Source of the DNA: Gimesia chilikensis
GTDB lineage: Bacteria > Planctomycetota > Planctomycetia > Planctomycetales > Planctomycetaceae
Assembly: GCF_007744075.1 (NCBI RefSeq)
Contig: NZ_CP036266.1
Coordinates: 2,775,748 to 2,839,747, forward strand
Direction: 5' to 3'
DNA: 64,000 nt
Shown here: piece after piece, positions 1 through 9,544 of the stretch
Layout: every line of letters starts with the position of its first letter
How positions within the stretch are numbered: position 1 is the first letter of the stretch
Notes under the pieces: generated by a model
Database searches by the model: none
What the model saw: the letters and a program-made list of their open reading frames with translations, nothing else
Told to the model about the DNA's origin: nothing
Position numbers and translations under genes: made by a program

Positions 1-178
1 GATGCTTGCCACGGTGCTCGTGTTATTCCTGGTTCCCACCTATTATTACCTGTATGCCCGCCTGATGGGGGCACAGCCGAATGAGCCCTGGTGGGACAAA
101 ATGGATGGAAAGCACGAGGAAGCAGCCTATAATGAAAGTGAAGGGCAGCACTCAGAGGCAGCTCCCGTTCAGGCTTGA
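1..178 (+). CDS. C-terminal end of a membrane permease, probably RND efflux family (partial)
   Basis: Only the last 58 or so codons are inside the window; the frame is open to the left edge and stops at TGA 176-178. The visible part is one hydrophobic helix ending in a Pro-Thr-Tyr-Tyr-Tyr-Leu-Tyr stretch, then a short charged, Glu/His-rich cytoplasmic tail. A final helix of the type Leu-Phe-Leu-Val-Pro followed by Tyr and a positively charged boundary is typical of the C-terminus of AcrB/HAE-1-like RND permeases. The family assignment rests on this one helix and is tentative. An intrinsic-terminator-like hairpin follows at 218-251. Confidence 0.5.
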   Translation, partial: MLATVLVLFLVPTYYYLYARLMGAQPNEPWWDKMDGKHEEAAYNESEGQHSEAAPVQA

Positions 179-217
179 TTCTGTTTGTGAACAGGGTTAC
201 AGGCTCTTGCTTGTTGT

Positions 218-251
218 GATGGCGTCTGGTTAGTATACGCCGTCCATTTTT
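218..251 (+). terminator. Candidate intrinsic terminator after the partial permease gene
   Basis: Arms 218-225 and 237-244 pair over eight positions (one G-U), with an 11-nt loop, and are followed two bases later by five T residues at 247-251. It lies 40 bases after the permease stop and about 60 bases before panD, so it would separate the two transcripts. Confidence 0.5.
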
Positions 252-310
252 AAGACAGGCCTCCAGTCAGAGTTGAAAAGAAGACGATATCTTCTTTCAG
301 GTTGAGAAGA

Positions 311-694
311 ATGAAGCGCGTACTACTCAAATCAAAAATCCACCGAGCAACGGTGACCGAAGCGAATCTGGCCTACAATGGCAGTGTGACCATCGATCAG
401 GAATTGATGGAAGCAGCCGACATTGTGGAGTACGAACAGGTACAGATCTACAACATTACTTCGGGGACCCGGTTGACCACCTACGCGATTGTAGGAGAGC
501 CCGGTTCGGGAGTGATCTGCATCAACGGCGCTGCCGCACACCTGGTAAATCCCCAGGATCTGGTGATTATCGCCAGTTACGCGGAATATAAAGAGAAAGA
601 AGCCCGCGGCCATCAACCCAAGGTCGTGCTGGTTGATGAAAATAACACTCCGATTCCCGCCAGTCAGCCGGTAGCCACCAGCTCAGAATCATGA
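311..694 (+). CDS. panD: Aspartate 1-decarboxylase (pyruvoyl-dependent)
   Basis: Makes beta-alanine from L-aspartate for pantothenate and coenzyme A synthesis in the cytoplasm. The 127-residue protein matches the usual length. The self-cleavage site Gly24-Ser25 sits at exactly the canonical position; Ser25 becomes the pyruvoyl group. Active-site residues Lys9, Arg54 and Tyr58 are also in register. I chose ATG 311 rather than the in-frame TTG 302 because only the ATG puts Gly-Ser at 24-25. The C-terminal 20 or so residues are a Pro/Ser-rich tail. It stands alone, with no other pan genes beside it. Homologues in many bacteria need a maturation factor (PanM or PanZ); none is visible here. Confidence 0.95.
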   Translation: MKRVLLKSKIHRATVTEANLAYNGSVTIDQELMEAADIVEYEQVQIYNITSGTRLTTYAIVGEPGSGVICINGAAAHLVNPQDLVIIASYAEYKEKEARGHQPKVVLVDENNTPIPASQPVATSSES

Positions 695-1009
695 TTAGCC
701 AGATTATTAAGCCGCGTGCTTAATAAATGTGCATGTCTGTGGCGGCCATTCGCAGTCGAATTGTATTGCGTGCAGAATTTCAAAAAAAATCGGTCTGCCA
801 CTTCCTTCCTCTTCAGTCATAGCGTATCATATTGATGCGTTCGCCATCTTTTTGAGCATGCTGGTGCAATGTTTTCATGCTGTGAATTCAGGGCTGGCAC
901 CACTTTCGGAAAAAATAATTCACCGAAATGCTTATGACTAAACTGCTTATGAACTTGTTTCGGCATCGAACAACCTTGCTGTGACTGATTAGGATTTTCC
1001 GATAAACGA
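695..1009. other. Intergenic region between panD and the sigma-54 regulator
   Basis: No convincing gene. A perfect 9-bp inverted repeat (704-712 with 718-726, 5-nt loop) lies ten bases after the panD stop and could be a weak terminator, though it lacks a T-run. A 70-codon open frame at 729-941 has no ribosome-binding site and atypical composition. A TGGCAC at about 894 resembles half of a sigma-54 promoter, but the -12 element is poor. Confidence 0.6.
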
Positions 1010-2050
1010 ATGGAAGACGATCGCCCTATTTTAGAAGATATGGTGGGGTACAGCCCTGCGATGCGTAACGTCTATCGTCTAACGCGTCGAGCAGCTGCTA
1101 CTTCATCGACGGTCTTACTGACTGGAGAAACCGGCACCGGTAAAGAGCTGATTGCCCGTGGTATCCACGAACTCAGTCCGCGCGCTACGGGTCCTTTTAT
1201 CCGTGTGAACTGCGGTGCTCTGAGTGAAAGCCTGCTGGAAAGTGAACTGTTTGGCCACATCAAAGGGGCATTCACCAGCGCTGTTGAGAATCGTACAGGA
1301 CGTTTCGAAGCGGCCCACGGAGGAACTATCTTCCTGGACGAGATTAACTCCGTCAGTTTTACGCTACAGGTGAAGCTGCTGCGTGTTCTACAGGAGCATG
1401 AATTTGAACGTGTCGGTGACACGCGATCGATCTCTGTCGACTGTCGCATTGTCGCGGCTACCAACCGTAATCTGCTGGATGAAATCGAAGCAGGGCGGTT
1501 CCGGGAAGACCTGTATTATCGATTGAACGTGATTCCCATCGATTTGCCTCCACTGCGCGAACGTTCTGAGGATATTCCAGATCTGGTGCACTTTTTTGCG
1601 AAGCAGTTCTCTGCAGAAGAAAAGATTCCTCTGCCGAATTTCTCGAGCGAGGTGTTGAACACATTCAAGAACTACAGCTGGCCGGGCAACGTTCGCGAAC
1701 TGCAGAACTATGTTGAACGTCTGATCGTACTCTCTGGTGAAGATGGTCCTTCGCTGGATTTACTGCCGGGGCATGTGACCGGTCGTTCCGCTCCACGTGC
1801 TGTCTCTGCCCGCGCACAGGATCCAGAGACGATCTGTCGTGATCTGGTTTCCATGGAGTTGCAGCGGGTGGGGGAGGATTCCACCGATGTGCATACTCAG
1901 GTTGTATCGCTCGTGGAAAAAGAAGTGATTTTGCAGGTTTTAAGGTCCTGCCAGGGTGTCCAGACCAAGACGGCCACCCGGCTGGGGATCAATCGCAATA
2001 CGCTGCATAAAAAAATCTCGGAGTACGAATTAGAATCTGAAGCAAGATGA
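1010..2050 (+). CDS. Sigma-54-dependent transcriptional activator without a receiver domain
   Basis: A 346-residue AAA+ activator plus C-terminal Fis-type helix-turn-helix (about 300-343). There is essentially no N-terminal sensory domain: the AAA+ domain begins within the first 12 residues, as in PspF-like proteins. Visible motifs are Walker A GETGTGKE at 39-46, Walker B with Asp110-Glu111, the arginine-finger segment FREDLYYRL, and sensor [10 protein letters not shown]. The sigma-54-contacting loop reads GAFTSA at residues 86-91 instead of GAFTGA, a departure in the most conserved element. With no receiver domain, activity would have to be set by expression or by a separate partner. No obvious target gene is adjacent. 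Confidence 0.88.
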   Translation: MEDDRPILEDMVGYSPAMRNVYRLTRRAAATSSTVLLTGETGTGKELIARGIHELSPRATGPFIRVNCGALSESLLESELFGHIKGAFTSAVENRTGRFEAAHGGTIFLDEINSVSFTLQVKLLRVLQEHEFERVGDTRSISVDCRIVAATNRNLLDEIEAGRFREDLYYRLNVIPIDLPPLRERSEDIPDLVHFFAKQFSAEEKIPLPNFSSEVLNTFKNYSWPGNVRELQNYVERLIVLSGEDGPSLDLLPGHVTGRSAPRAVSARAQDPETICRDLVSMELQRVGEDSTDVHTQVVSLVEKEVILQVLRSCQGVQTKTATRLGINRNTLHKKISEYELESEAR

Positions 2051-2163
2051 CTTGCCCTTCACCAGCTGAACAGCCCTATAATAGGGTGCCGTTCTGATTC
2101 TCATCAGAAACGCCGCAGTCCCACCACTATTCAGCCCCTTCTGTTCGTGATAAAGTCGTCAGC

Positions 2164-3072
2164 ATGTTGTCAAATGTGACTGTTTTCTGTTTCATGGCCA
2201 GTTACCTGGTAGCCTTCTGCTTAGAGTTGGCCCGGTTTCTGCGCAAGAAGAACGGATGGCTGCGACCGCTGATCATTCTGTTTTCCCTGGCGGGACTGGT
2301 GGCGCAGACTGCCTATCTATTCAATCGCTCCCATGAAACACAACTGCCGCCCCTGTTAGGCTCGACGCACGACTGGCTGGTGGTTTTCTCCTGGCTGCTG
2401 GTGGCAATCTATCTGTTTATTAACCTGATCGATGAGGAACTCTCGATCGGGCTGTTTCTGTTTCCGCTGGTTCTCGCGCTGGTTGTGGCTTCCTATTTTG
2501 TCGATCACGTGACGAATCCACTCGTGCAGCCCGCGACCCGATCCTGGGCAATGCTGCATGCTACACTGCTGGTCCTGGGAGGCGTGGGAATTGTACTCTC
2601 GTTTGTGCTCAGCGCGATGTATCTGATTCAGCACCGACGGTTGAAGCAGAAACAGAATTTTTCCGATGGATTTCATCTGCCCAGTCTGGCTAAGCTCTCG
2701 CGGTTGAATCGCTGGGCTTTGATGATCGCGGCTCCCATGCTGACGGTTGGCATGGGCATCGGAATTGGACTGGGTGTCTATGTTCGCAAGGGAGCTCAGG
2801 CCATTTCGTTTGTTGACCCGGTCATCATTGTCTATGAGATTGTCTGGGCGGCGATGCTGTTGAGTGTGATCTTTATTCTGCGAACGAAACAACCCAATCA
2901 GAAACATATTGCTCAGTTGACGATCTGGACCGGTGGGCTGTTGCTGCTGACCGTGATCGGCATTCAGATTCTGACCAATATCCGTCTGTTGAACGTGGAT
3001 TCCTGGCACTCCGGAGCGGAGCAGCCGCGGATAGAATCGCAGGAGACGACTGCAGAGAGGGCCGCCTTGTGA
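2164..3072 (+). CDS. HemX/CcsA-like cytochrome c assembly family membrane protein
   Basis: A 302-residue polytopic protein with about eight predicted membrane helices. The segment around His-Ala-Thr-Leu-Leu-Val-Leu-Gly-Gly (near residue 137) and the following helix with Leu-Ser-Ala-Met-Tyr resemble the CcsA/HemX family, whose members handle heme in cytochrome c maturation or modulate HemA. The last four bases overlap the start of hemA (GTGA, 3069-3072), so the two are translationally coupled. This hemX-hemA order is classic and supports a role with glutamyl-tRNA reductase or tetrapyrrole flux. A full CcsA tryptophan-rich heme motif is not evident, so HemX-like is safer than heme lyase. Confidence 0.75.
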   Translation: MLSNVTVFCFMASYLVAFCLELARFLRKKNGWLRPLIILFSLAGLVAQTAYLFNRSHETQLPPLLGSTHDWLVVFSWLLVAIYLFINLIDEELSIGLFLFPLVLALVVASYFVDHVTNPLVQPATRSWAMLHATLLVLGGVGIVLSFVLSAMYLIQHRRLKQKQNFSDGFHLPSLAKLSRLNRWALMIAAPMLTVGMGIGIGLGVYVRKGAQAISFVDPVIIVYEIVWAAMLLSVIFILRTKQPNQKHIAQLTIWTGGLLLLTVIGIQILTNIRLLNVDSWHSGAEQPRIESQETTAERAAL

Positions 3073-4349
3073 ATCTGCAGGTCGTATATTGTAACCACCA
3101 GACAGCAGGACTGGATGTGCGAGAGAAGCTGGCGTTCTCCTCAAAAGAACAGCTGGAAGAGGCATATTCCATCCTCAAAAAGTCCTATCCGGAAACGGAG
3201 ATGGTGGTAATCTCGACCTGTAACCGGGTGGAGCTCTATACCGCGACGCAGGAGCCGGAGTCCGGGCCTTCCCACCAGGAACTGGCCAAATTCTTTTCGG
3301 AATTTCATCACGTTCCGGTCAGCGATTTCTTCGAAGACTTCCTGGAACGAACCGGTCCTGATGCTGTGCGACATCTGTTTCAGGTCGCTTCCAGTCTCGA
3401 CAGTATGGTGCTCGGCGAACCTCAGATTGTGAACCAGGTTAAAGAAGCCTATCAGCGGGCGACCGAGAATGCCTTATGTGGACCGCTGACTCATGCCTTG
3501 TTTCAGCAGGCGATCCGGGTTTCGGCTCGGGTGCGTACGGAAACCATGCTGGCAGAGGGGCGGGTTTCGATCGCCAGTGTGGCGGTGGGGACCTTCGGGA
3601 AAAGCATTTTCGAGCGTTTTGACGACAAGACTGTTCTGATCATCGGGGCAGGCGAGATGGCCGAAGAGACTCTGACTTATCTTAAAGATGAGGGGGTCAA
3701 GAAGATTGTCGTGGTCAATCGCAGCCTGGAAAATGCCCAGAAGCTGGCGGTCAAGGTGGGAGGTGAGGCGCGTCCCTTTGATGATCTGGATGACTGTCTG
3801 GCGGAAGCGGATGTGATTGTCAGTACGACCGGGGCCTCTCAGCCGATCGTGGATGTGGAACGGTTTCAGCGGGTATTAAAAAAGTCTGGCAATAAGACAT
3901 TCTTTATTCTCGACCTCGGTGCACCGCGGGATTTTACTCCTGCCGTCGGCCAGATTAACGATAATATCTTTCTGTTCGATATCGATAACCTGGAAGCGAC
4001 CTGTGAAAAGAACCGGCGGGCACGTCAGAAAGAGGTTGAAAAAGCACTGACGATCATCGACGAAGAAACCGAGCGTTTCATGCACGGTGTCTATCATCGA
4101 GCGACCGGGCCGATTATCAAACAGCTCCGCGAACAGTGGCACGATGTGCGCGAGCAGGAAGTCGACAAGCTGTTCAGCAAGCTGTCCCATCTGGATGAAA
4201 AAGATCAGGAACTGATTAAACGTTCGATCGAACAGATTGTGAATAAGCTGCTGCATCCACCACTGGAAGTCCTGCGTCAGGAAGCACGCGAAGGGACGCC
4301 GCACGGCTTGCTCGACGCGCTGAAGCATCTATTCCATATTCGCGACTGA
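3069..4349 (+). CDS. hemA: Glutamyl-tRNA reductase
   Basis: Reduces glutamyl-tRNA(Glu) to glutamate-1-semialdehyde with NADPH, the first committed step of C5-pathway tetrapyrrole synthesis. The 426-residue length is standard. The N-terminal catalytic domain contains Cys51 in the motif STCNRVE. The substrate-recognition stretch around residues 100-130 (LDSMVLGEPQIV) is intact. A Rossmann GAGEMAEE motif follows near residue 193, and an alpha-helical dimerisation domain makes up the C-terminus. The GTG start overlaps the HemX-like stop by four bases. The 3' end overlaps the tail of the opposite-strand gene by 21 bases. Confidence 0.96.
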   Translation: MNLQVVYCNHQTAGLDVREKLAFSSKEQLEEAYSILKKSYPETEMVVISTCNRVELYTATQEPESGPSHQELAKFFSEFHHVPVSDFFEDFLERTGPDAVRHLFQVASSLDSMVLGEPQIVNQVKEAYQRATENALCGPLTHALFQQAIRVSARVRTETMLAEGRVSIASVAVGTFGKSIFERFDDKTVLIIGAGEMAEETLTYLKDEGVKKIVVVNRSLENAQKLAVKVGGEARPFDDLDDCLAEADVIVSTTGASQPIVDVERFQRVLKKSGNKTFFILDLGAPRDFTPAVGQINDNIFLFDIDNLEATCEKNRRARQKEVEKALTIIDEETERFMHGVYHRATGPIIKQLREQWHDVREQEVDKLFSKLSHLDEKDQELIKRSIEQIVNKLLHPPLEVLRQEAREGTPHGLLDALKHLFHIRD

Positions 4350-4829
4350 TTCTTCACGAGTTGCGGGCGTCTCTCTGATTACAGGGAGATTGATCAGGAT
4401 CGCAGCGATGAAAGTCAACAGGATATTAATACTGTTGATGTATTTCGAAGCCTGATGATAGTTCGTGAACTGGGCTGGCCGTGGACTGCCCGGAGGCGTA
4501 ATCATGGATTCCAGCGGCTGATAGATCCAGAAGTAGTCGGCCAGGCTGATTGTCAGCGTAAGAATGACCAGTGCCAGGATCAGGTTTGCTTTCCAGCGAG
4601 GCAGCAGTTGTTTTGAGCGAATTCCCAGGCATCCCAGAAACGCTCCCACCAGCAGCACCCACTCCAGCGTATAGTAGACGGGGAAGTGCAGTGAAATCAG
4701 CTGGTCACGCACCAGTGAATCAAAGGGTTGAAAGGTAACATCCTGGACACCGTTGATCACAAAAATTACTGCGGCGCCGACCCAGGCTGAGAGGCAGAAG
4801 CGGGTTAAAATCAGACAGACAGACTGCAT
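4329..4829 (-). CDS. Small four-helix membrane protein, DUF4149/TMEM205-like (tentative)
   Basis: 166 residues with four predicted membrane helices (about 4-26, 49-70, 80-103 and 133-150). The third-helix end carries a Ser-Leu-Ala-Asp-Tyr-Phe-Trp pattern, and a short soluble loop lies between helices three and four. The overall size and layout recall DUF4149-type proteins, but I do not see a diagnostic motif and the function is unknown. It converges on hemA with a 21-bp tail overlap. The reading frame is long for a chance antisense frame, and hydrophobicity and codon use look genuine. Confidence 0.65.
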   Translation of the reverse strand: MQSVCLILTRFCLSAWVGAAVIFVINGVQDVTFQPFDSLVRDQLISLHFPVYYTLEWVLLVGAFLGCLGIRSKQLLPRWKANLILALVILTLTISLADYFWIYQPLESMITPPGSPRPAQFTNYHQASKYINSINILLTFIAAILINLPVIRETPATREESVANME

Positions 4830-5187
4830 GGTTCAGTTCACGTTCAATCAGGAGTCAGAGATGTGTGTCAGGGGCGTGTCGTTCTATGCGGGATTCCTTT
4901 TCAGGGTAATCAATCGCGTCGCAGTCAGGAAAGCAGATTCCTCGTGGAAGCAGGAGATTTCCCGAAATACATAGCTGGAAACAGAAAATTCGGTATCGCT
5001 TCCTTTGATGATAGCCTTTGGTGCCGCCAAACGTTAATATTGTTTATAAATTCCGCAGAATCTCGAAATCGTGTCGGAAGCGAGATAGAGAATCGTCAGT
5101 CGGTCAGTTAGGATAGATTCTATCCAACCTGAATTCCTCGTTATCATTCCATCCAGATTTCTGTCTGAAATACTACGGTGATCAAAC
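4830..5187. other. Divergent intergenic region
   Basis: Lies between the starts of the small membrane protein (minus) and the large cytochrome-like protein (plus), so it must hold both promoters. Two short open frames (4753-4974, 4863-5111) overlap each other, lack ribosome-binding sites and look non-coding. I see no strong hairpin or clear repeat. Confidence 0.55.
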
Positions 5188-8100
5188 ATGAAACAAGCAA
5201 AACATCTCGCGGTTTTCCCCGGTTCTCACAGACGTGCTTCGAGCACAGGCAAGAGGTTCCTTAAATGGGGACGCTGGGGATGCCTGGCTCTGCTGGCCGG
5301 TGTCTGTCTGAAATTCGCGGTGGCTGCTGAGAAGGAATCGGCAGTACCCAAGTCGCCTCTCTCACCGGAGGAGTCATTAAAACAGACGGTCGTGCATCCT
5401 GATTTTGAAATGCAGGTGGTGGCGTCCGAGCCGAACGTGGTTAACCCGGTCGCTGTTGCCTTTGATGAATCGGGTGTTCTGTGGGTGGTCGAGATGACGG
5501 ACTATCCTCATGGACCTAAAGAGGGAGAAGATCCCAAAAGCCGGATTAAGCTGCTGCGGGACAAGGATCAGGACGGCTTTTACGAAACGGCTACCGTTTT
5601 TGCAGACAAGCTGTTATTTGCGACCGGGGTGCAACCCTGGAAAGGGGGGCTGATCGTCACCCTGGCCGGCAAGGTGCAGTACATGAAGGACACGGACGGC
5701 GATGACAAAGCCGACCTGGTCGAAACCTGGTTCACTGGTTTCAAAGAAGAAAACTCGCAGCTGCGTGCCAACCATCCGACATTGGGTCTGGATAATCACA
5801 TTTATATTTCCAATGGTCTGCGTGGCGGATCCGTGATCGCGACCCATCCCGAGTGGACTAAAAATGCGAAGCAGGTTCCGATTAACGGTCTCGATTTCCG
5901 TTTTCATCCCTTGACCGGGAAGTACGAATCAATCTCCGGGATCGGTCAGTTCGGACTGACCTTCGACGACTACTGTAATCGGTTCGTCTGTTCCAACCGC
6001 AATCCGAACAAACACATCGTGCTGGAGAGCCGGTACCTGAAACGGAATCCTTACCTGGCTGTGAAGTCGGTCTATCATGATGTCTCTCCCGATGGAGAAG
6101 ACTCCCGCGTATATGCGATCAGCCGTACCTGGACGACTTCGACATTGCACGCTGGACAGTTTACTGCTGCCTGTGGTGTGACCATTTACCGGGGAGATCT
6201 GTTCCCGAAAGCATTTTACGGCAACAGCTTCACCTGTGAGCCGACTGCCAATCTGGTGCACCGTGATGTGATGACTCCGATGGGAGCGACCTACGATTCC
6301 AAATACGGACGCGATAAAGTGGAATTCATCGCCAGCCGGGATGAGTGGTTCCGGCCCGTCAACATGTATAACGGACCGGATGGGGCACTGTATCTGTGTG
6401 ACATGTATCGTGCGGTGATCGAACATCCGCAGTTTATGCCGGTCGAACTGAAAGAGCGTTCGGACCTGAATGACGGAATCGATCGCGGCCGGATCTATCG
6501 CATCGTACCTAAGAAATCCAAAATCAATAAAACTGTTTACACTGCGTTAAAAGATGCCACGCAGGCAGATCTCATCGCTGCACTGTCTTCGAAAGATTCC
6601 TGGCAGCGGGAAACCGCAGCGCGACTGATTTTTGAAGGTCAGGATGCCTCACTGCAGCCTGCTCTCGAAAAACTGGTGACGGCAGGCAAAAACGAACAGG
6701 CCCGCATTCAGGCACTCTGGTCCCTGGAAGGACTGGGAAAACTGAGTGACGCTGTTTTGATGCAGGCGTTGAAAGATCAATCACCGCGTGTGCAGGGACA
6801 GGCGGTTCGTCTGAGTGAACCGCGTCTGGCTGAAAGTCAGAACTTGAAAAAACAGGTTCTGGCTCTGGTCAACACAGCAGATCCCGCACTGCGATTCCAG
6901 CTGGCAATCAGCCTGGGAGAAGCGGGTGACAGTGGCTCGATGGTCGATGAACTGGCACAGCTGATGTTGCAGGGAGCTGATGACAGCTGGACTCGTGCCG
7001 CTGTGCTTTCTTCCGCAGCCGATCAAAGTGTGCCGATTTTCAAATCGTTCCTGAAGCAGTTAAAACAGACTGGTCAGAAAGTAACCGCTAAGTCCAGTGT
7101 GACTGACGCTGTGGGAGAAATGGCGGCAGTAATTGGTCCGCAGCTCAAGTCAGACGATATTCAGGAGACACTGTCCCTGATTGCCGGCCTGGATGCGGAC
7201 TCGTATCTGCCTCTGCAGATTGCCGGCTTCGAAGGACTGGGCAACAGCCTCCGACGCCGAGGGAAATCGATCGCCGCCTATCAAACGCAGCTTTCAGAAG
7301 CGGATCAGAAAAAGCTGAATCAGTTCTACCAGAAGATCGTGGAAACGGCAGCGAATCCGAAGAGTCCGCTGGCCCAGAAACTGGAAGCGATCGGTGTGCT
7401 GCAGTTTGTTGGCTTCGATGCAGCCGGCAAAACGCTGCTGGATCTGATTCAGGGCAAGAACTCGCAGGCAGTGAAGATTGCAGCCATCGAAGCGATCAGC
7501 CCTTACGGGGAAGCACAGATCGGACCGGTTTTGATGGATGGCTTTGCCCAGCAAACTCCCGGCATGCGTCGGGCGATTCTGGATGCGATGCTGGCCAGCC
7601 AGGATCGGACGAACGTATTGCTGGATGAAATCGAAAAGGGTGAGATCAAGATTTCTGAACTGGGGCCCGCACGTTCTACTCGATTGCAACGGAACCGTGA
7701 TGCTGGAATCAAGAAGCGGGCAGCCGCCTTGTTTGCTGCAGCGATTCCTGCCGACCGGAAGCAGGTTCTGGCTGACTACCAGAAGTCACTCAAGCTGAAA
7801 GCTGATCCACTGGCCGGAAAGCAGATCTTTGTGAAGAACTGCGTGACCTGTCACCGGATTGGTGAGTTGGGCGTGAATGTTGCTCCTGATATCGGCGACT
7901 CCCGGACCAAGACACCAGAGTATCTGCTGACCAACATTCTGGACCCAAACCGGGCCATCGATGCGAACTTCTTCAGTTACACGATTATCACCATCGATGG
8001 TGTGGTGCATACCGGAATCATCTCTTCTGACAGCGGCGGATCGATCACGCTGACGCAGCCAGAAGGAAAAACCATAACCGTGCTGAAGGATGAAATCGAT

Positions 8101-8247
8101 GAAATGAAGTCCAACGGCGTTTCGCTGATGCCAGTCGGGTTGGAGAAAACCATCAACCCGCAGCAGATGGCGGATCTGATTTCGTTCATTAAAAACTGGC
8201 GTTACCTGGATGGTCAGGTACCGAAAGATATTGCCAAGCCGCAATAA
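5188..8247 (+). CDS. PVC-type membrane-bound dehydrogenase / heme-binding c-type cytochrome protein
   Basis: A 1019-residue exported protein with the architecture expanded in planctomycetes. A long signal sequence has its hydrophobic core near 30-47. It is followed by a beta-propeller resembling sugar dehydrogenases (about 60-430, with DxDxDG-like turns such as DKDQDG and DTDGDD). Next comes an alpha-solenoid of HEAT-like repeats (about 450-850). A C-terminal cytochrome c domain carries one heme site, CVTCH at residues 885-889, and a later Met as possible axial ligand. It corresponds to the families known as TIGR02604 and TIGR02603. Substrate and electron acceptor are unknown; a role in periplasmic oxidation of carbohydrate is inference. 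It is monocistronic, with convergent queA 11 bases downstream. Confidence 0.88.
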   Translation: MKQAKHLAVFPGSHRRASSTGKRFLKWGRWGCLALLAGVCLKFAVAAEKESAVPKSPLSPEESLKQTVVHPDFEMQVVASEPNVVNPVAVAFDESGVLWVVEMTDYPHGPKEGEDPKSRIKLLRDKDQDGFYETATVFADKLLFATGVQPWKGGLIVTLAGKVQYMKDTDGDDKADLVETWFTGFKEENSQLRANHPTLGLDNHIYISNGLRGGSVIATHPEWTKNAKQVPINGLDFRFHPLTGKYESISGIGQFGLTFDDYCNRFVCSNRNPNKHIVLESRYLKRNPYLAVKSVYHDVSPDGEDSRVYAISRTWTTSTLHAGQFTAACGVTIYRGDLFPKAFYGNSFTCEPTANLVHRDVMTPMGATYDSKYGRDKVEFIASRDEWFRPVNMYNGPDGALYLCDMYRAVIEHPQFMPVELKERSDLNDGIDRGRIYRIVPKKSKINKTVYTALKDATQADLIAALSSKDSWQRETAARLIFEGQDASLQPALEKLVTAGKNEQARIQALWSLEGLGKLSDAVLMQALKDQSPRVQGQAVRLSEPRLAESQNLKKQVLALVNTADPALRFQLAISLGEAGDSGSMVDELAQLMLQGADDSWTRAAVLSSAADQSVPIFKSFLKQLKQTGQKVTAKSSVTDAVGEMAAVIGPQLKSDDIQETLSLIAGLDADSYLPLQIAGFEGLGNSLRRRGKSIAAYQTQLSEADQKKLNQFYQKIVETAANPKSPLAQKLEAIGVLQFVGFDAAGKTLLDLIQGKNSQAVKIAAIEAISPYGEAQIGPVLMDGFAQQTPGMRRAILDAMLASQDRTNVLLDEIEKGEIKISELGPARSTRLQRNRDAGIKKRAAALFAAAIPADRKQVLADYQKSLKLKADPLAGKQIFVKNCVTCHRIGELGVNVAPDIGDSRTKTPEYLLTNILDPNRAIDANFFSYTIITIDGVVHTGIISSDSGGSITLTQPEGKTITVLKDEIDEMKSNGVSLMPVGLEKTINPQQMADLISFIKNWRYLDGQVPKDIAKPQ

Positions 8248-8258
8248 GCTGGCGGCTG

Positions 8259-9314
8259 CTAAATAATCAACATGGCATCACCATAGCTGTAGAAGCGGTA
8301 TTTCGCTTCTACAGCTTTTTCGTAGGCTTCCCGGATCAACTCGGTATCGGCAAATGCACTGACCAGCACGAGCAGTGTTGATTTCGGCAGATGGAAGTTG
8401 GTCAGCAGGCAGTCGACCGCCTGAAACTGGTAGGGAGGATAGATGAAAATATCGGTCTCACCCTGCCAGGCCTGGAGTGGCCCCTGCTGAGCCACCGATT
8501 CCAGTGTGCGGACGCTGGTCGTTCCCACAGCAACGATGCGGCCTCCCTGGTCGCGCGTCCGATTCAGTAACGCGGCGGACTCGCCTGGAAGTTCACACCA
8601 CTCAGAATGCATTTTGTGTTCTTCGAGAGTTTCACAGGCAATGGGTTTGAACGTGCCGATGCCCACGTGCAGCGTGACTTTGGCAACCCCGACTCCTTTC
8701 CCGGTGCAGTTGGCTAGCAGGTCGGGAGTGAAATGCAGTCCCGCGGTGGGGGCAGCGACGGCACCAGGCTGGTTGGCATATACGGTCTGGTAGCGTTCCC
8801 AGTCTTCTTCGGTCGCCAGATCGCGTTTCATGTAAGGGGGTAGGGGCATGGTACCGAAATGTGAGAGCAGGGCGTGATGATCTTCATCAGACTGTACCTG
8901 GGCTGTCCAGTACCCCTCCTCATCTTTGGACTGCATGATCAGCGAGAGCTGTTTCTCTTCGCTGCGTGAATGTGCGGGAGTCAGTTTGATCGTCTCGCCG
9001 GGAACCAGTTTGCCTCGAGTTTTGCTCATCAGTTTCCACTCCCCCTCGGCATTGGATCCGAGGTAGAGTCCTTCCCACTTTCCTCCCGTGGCCTGGCGAA
9101 CTCCAAACAACCGGGCTGAGAGCACGCGGGTATCATTCAGAACCAGGCAGTCCTGGGGATTCAGAAACTGAGGCAGATCGGAGATCATGCTGTGCTCTAT
9201 GGAACGATCCTGGCGGTTGACAACCAGGAGGCGGGATTGGTCCCGCTGGCGGGTGGGCTCAGTGGCAATCAGTTCCGGGGGCAGGTGATAATCGAAGGCA
9301 TCTAAACGGGGCAT
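8259..9314 (-). CDS. queA: S-adenosylmethionine:tRNA ribosyltransferase-isomerase
   Basis: Transfers and isomerises the ribosyl group of SAM onto 7-aminomethyl-7-deazaguanine in tRNA, giving epoxyqueuosine. 351 residues, close to the E. coli enzyme. Characteristic stretches are the N-terminal FDYHLPPELIATEP, the central APTAGLHFTPDLL, the GIGTFKPI segment, and the C-terminal TNFHLPKSTLLVLVSAF. An in-frame start 45 codons upstream (9449) would add a basic, low-quality extension; the family N-terminus begins at ATG 9314, so I use that. No other queuosine genes are adjacent. Confidence 0.95.
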   Translation of the reverse strand: MPRLDAFDYHLPPELIATEPTRQRDQSRLLVVNRQDRSIEHSMISDLPQFLNPQDCLVLNDTRVLSARLFGVRQATGGKWEGLYLGSNAEGEWKLMSKTRGKLVPGETIKLTPAHSRSEEKQLSLIMQSKDEEGYWTAQVQSDEDHHALLSHFGTMPLPPYMKRDLATEEDWERYQTVYANQPGAVAAPTAGLHFTPDLLANCTGKGVGVAKVTLHVGIGTFKPIACETLEEHKMHSEWCELPGESAALLNRTRDQGGRIVAVGTTSVRTLESVAQQGPLQAWQGETDIFIYPPYQFQAVDCLLTNFHLPKSTLLVLVSAFADTELIREAYEKAVEAKYRFYSYGDAMLII

Positions 9315-9544
9315 CGGTATTGTTTCGTTGGGCTGTGATCGAGGGAATTCAGGTTCGGCTGACGCAGAATGACCGCGAAAACGACTGAAAATGGCGGATT
9401 TTAACGAACGTTTGATATTAGTCTGGTCAGAACAAACACAATTTTTCAATCTGAGCTTGCTGCGACTGACCCTGAGGGAACAATAGAAACAGAGCCTGCC
9501 CGCCTGTCCTCAGGCGAAGTCGGTATTCTGCCAGGAGATGACAG

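Noticed and set aside
893-908. Possible sigma-54 promoter (TGGCAC with spaced TTTCGG)
   Set aside because: The essential GC of the -12 element is missing.
729-941. 70-codon open frame between panD and the sigma-54 regulator
   Set aside because: No ribosome-binding site, Cys/His/Ile-rich composition unlike neighbours, no recognisable motif.
985-1005. CCGATAA resembling a flagellar sigma-28 -10 element before the regulator at 1010
   Set aside because: No TAAA-type -35 at the required distance.
4753-5111. Two overlapping short frames upstream of the cytochrome-like gene
   Set aside because: They overlap in different frames, lack ribosome-binding sites and fill a region that must carry divergent promoters.
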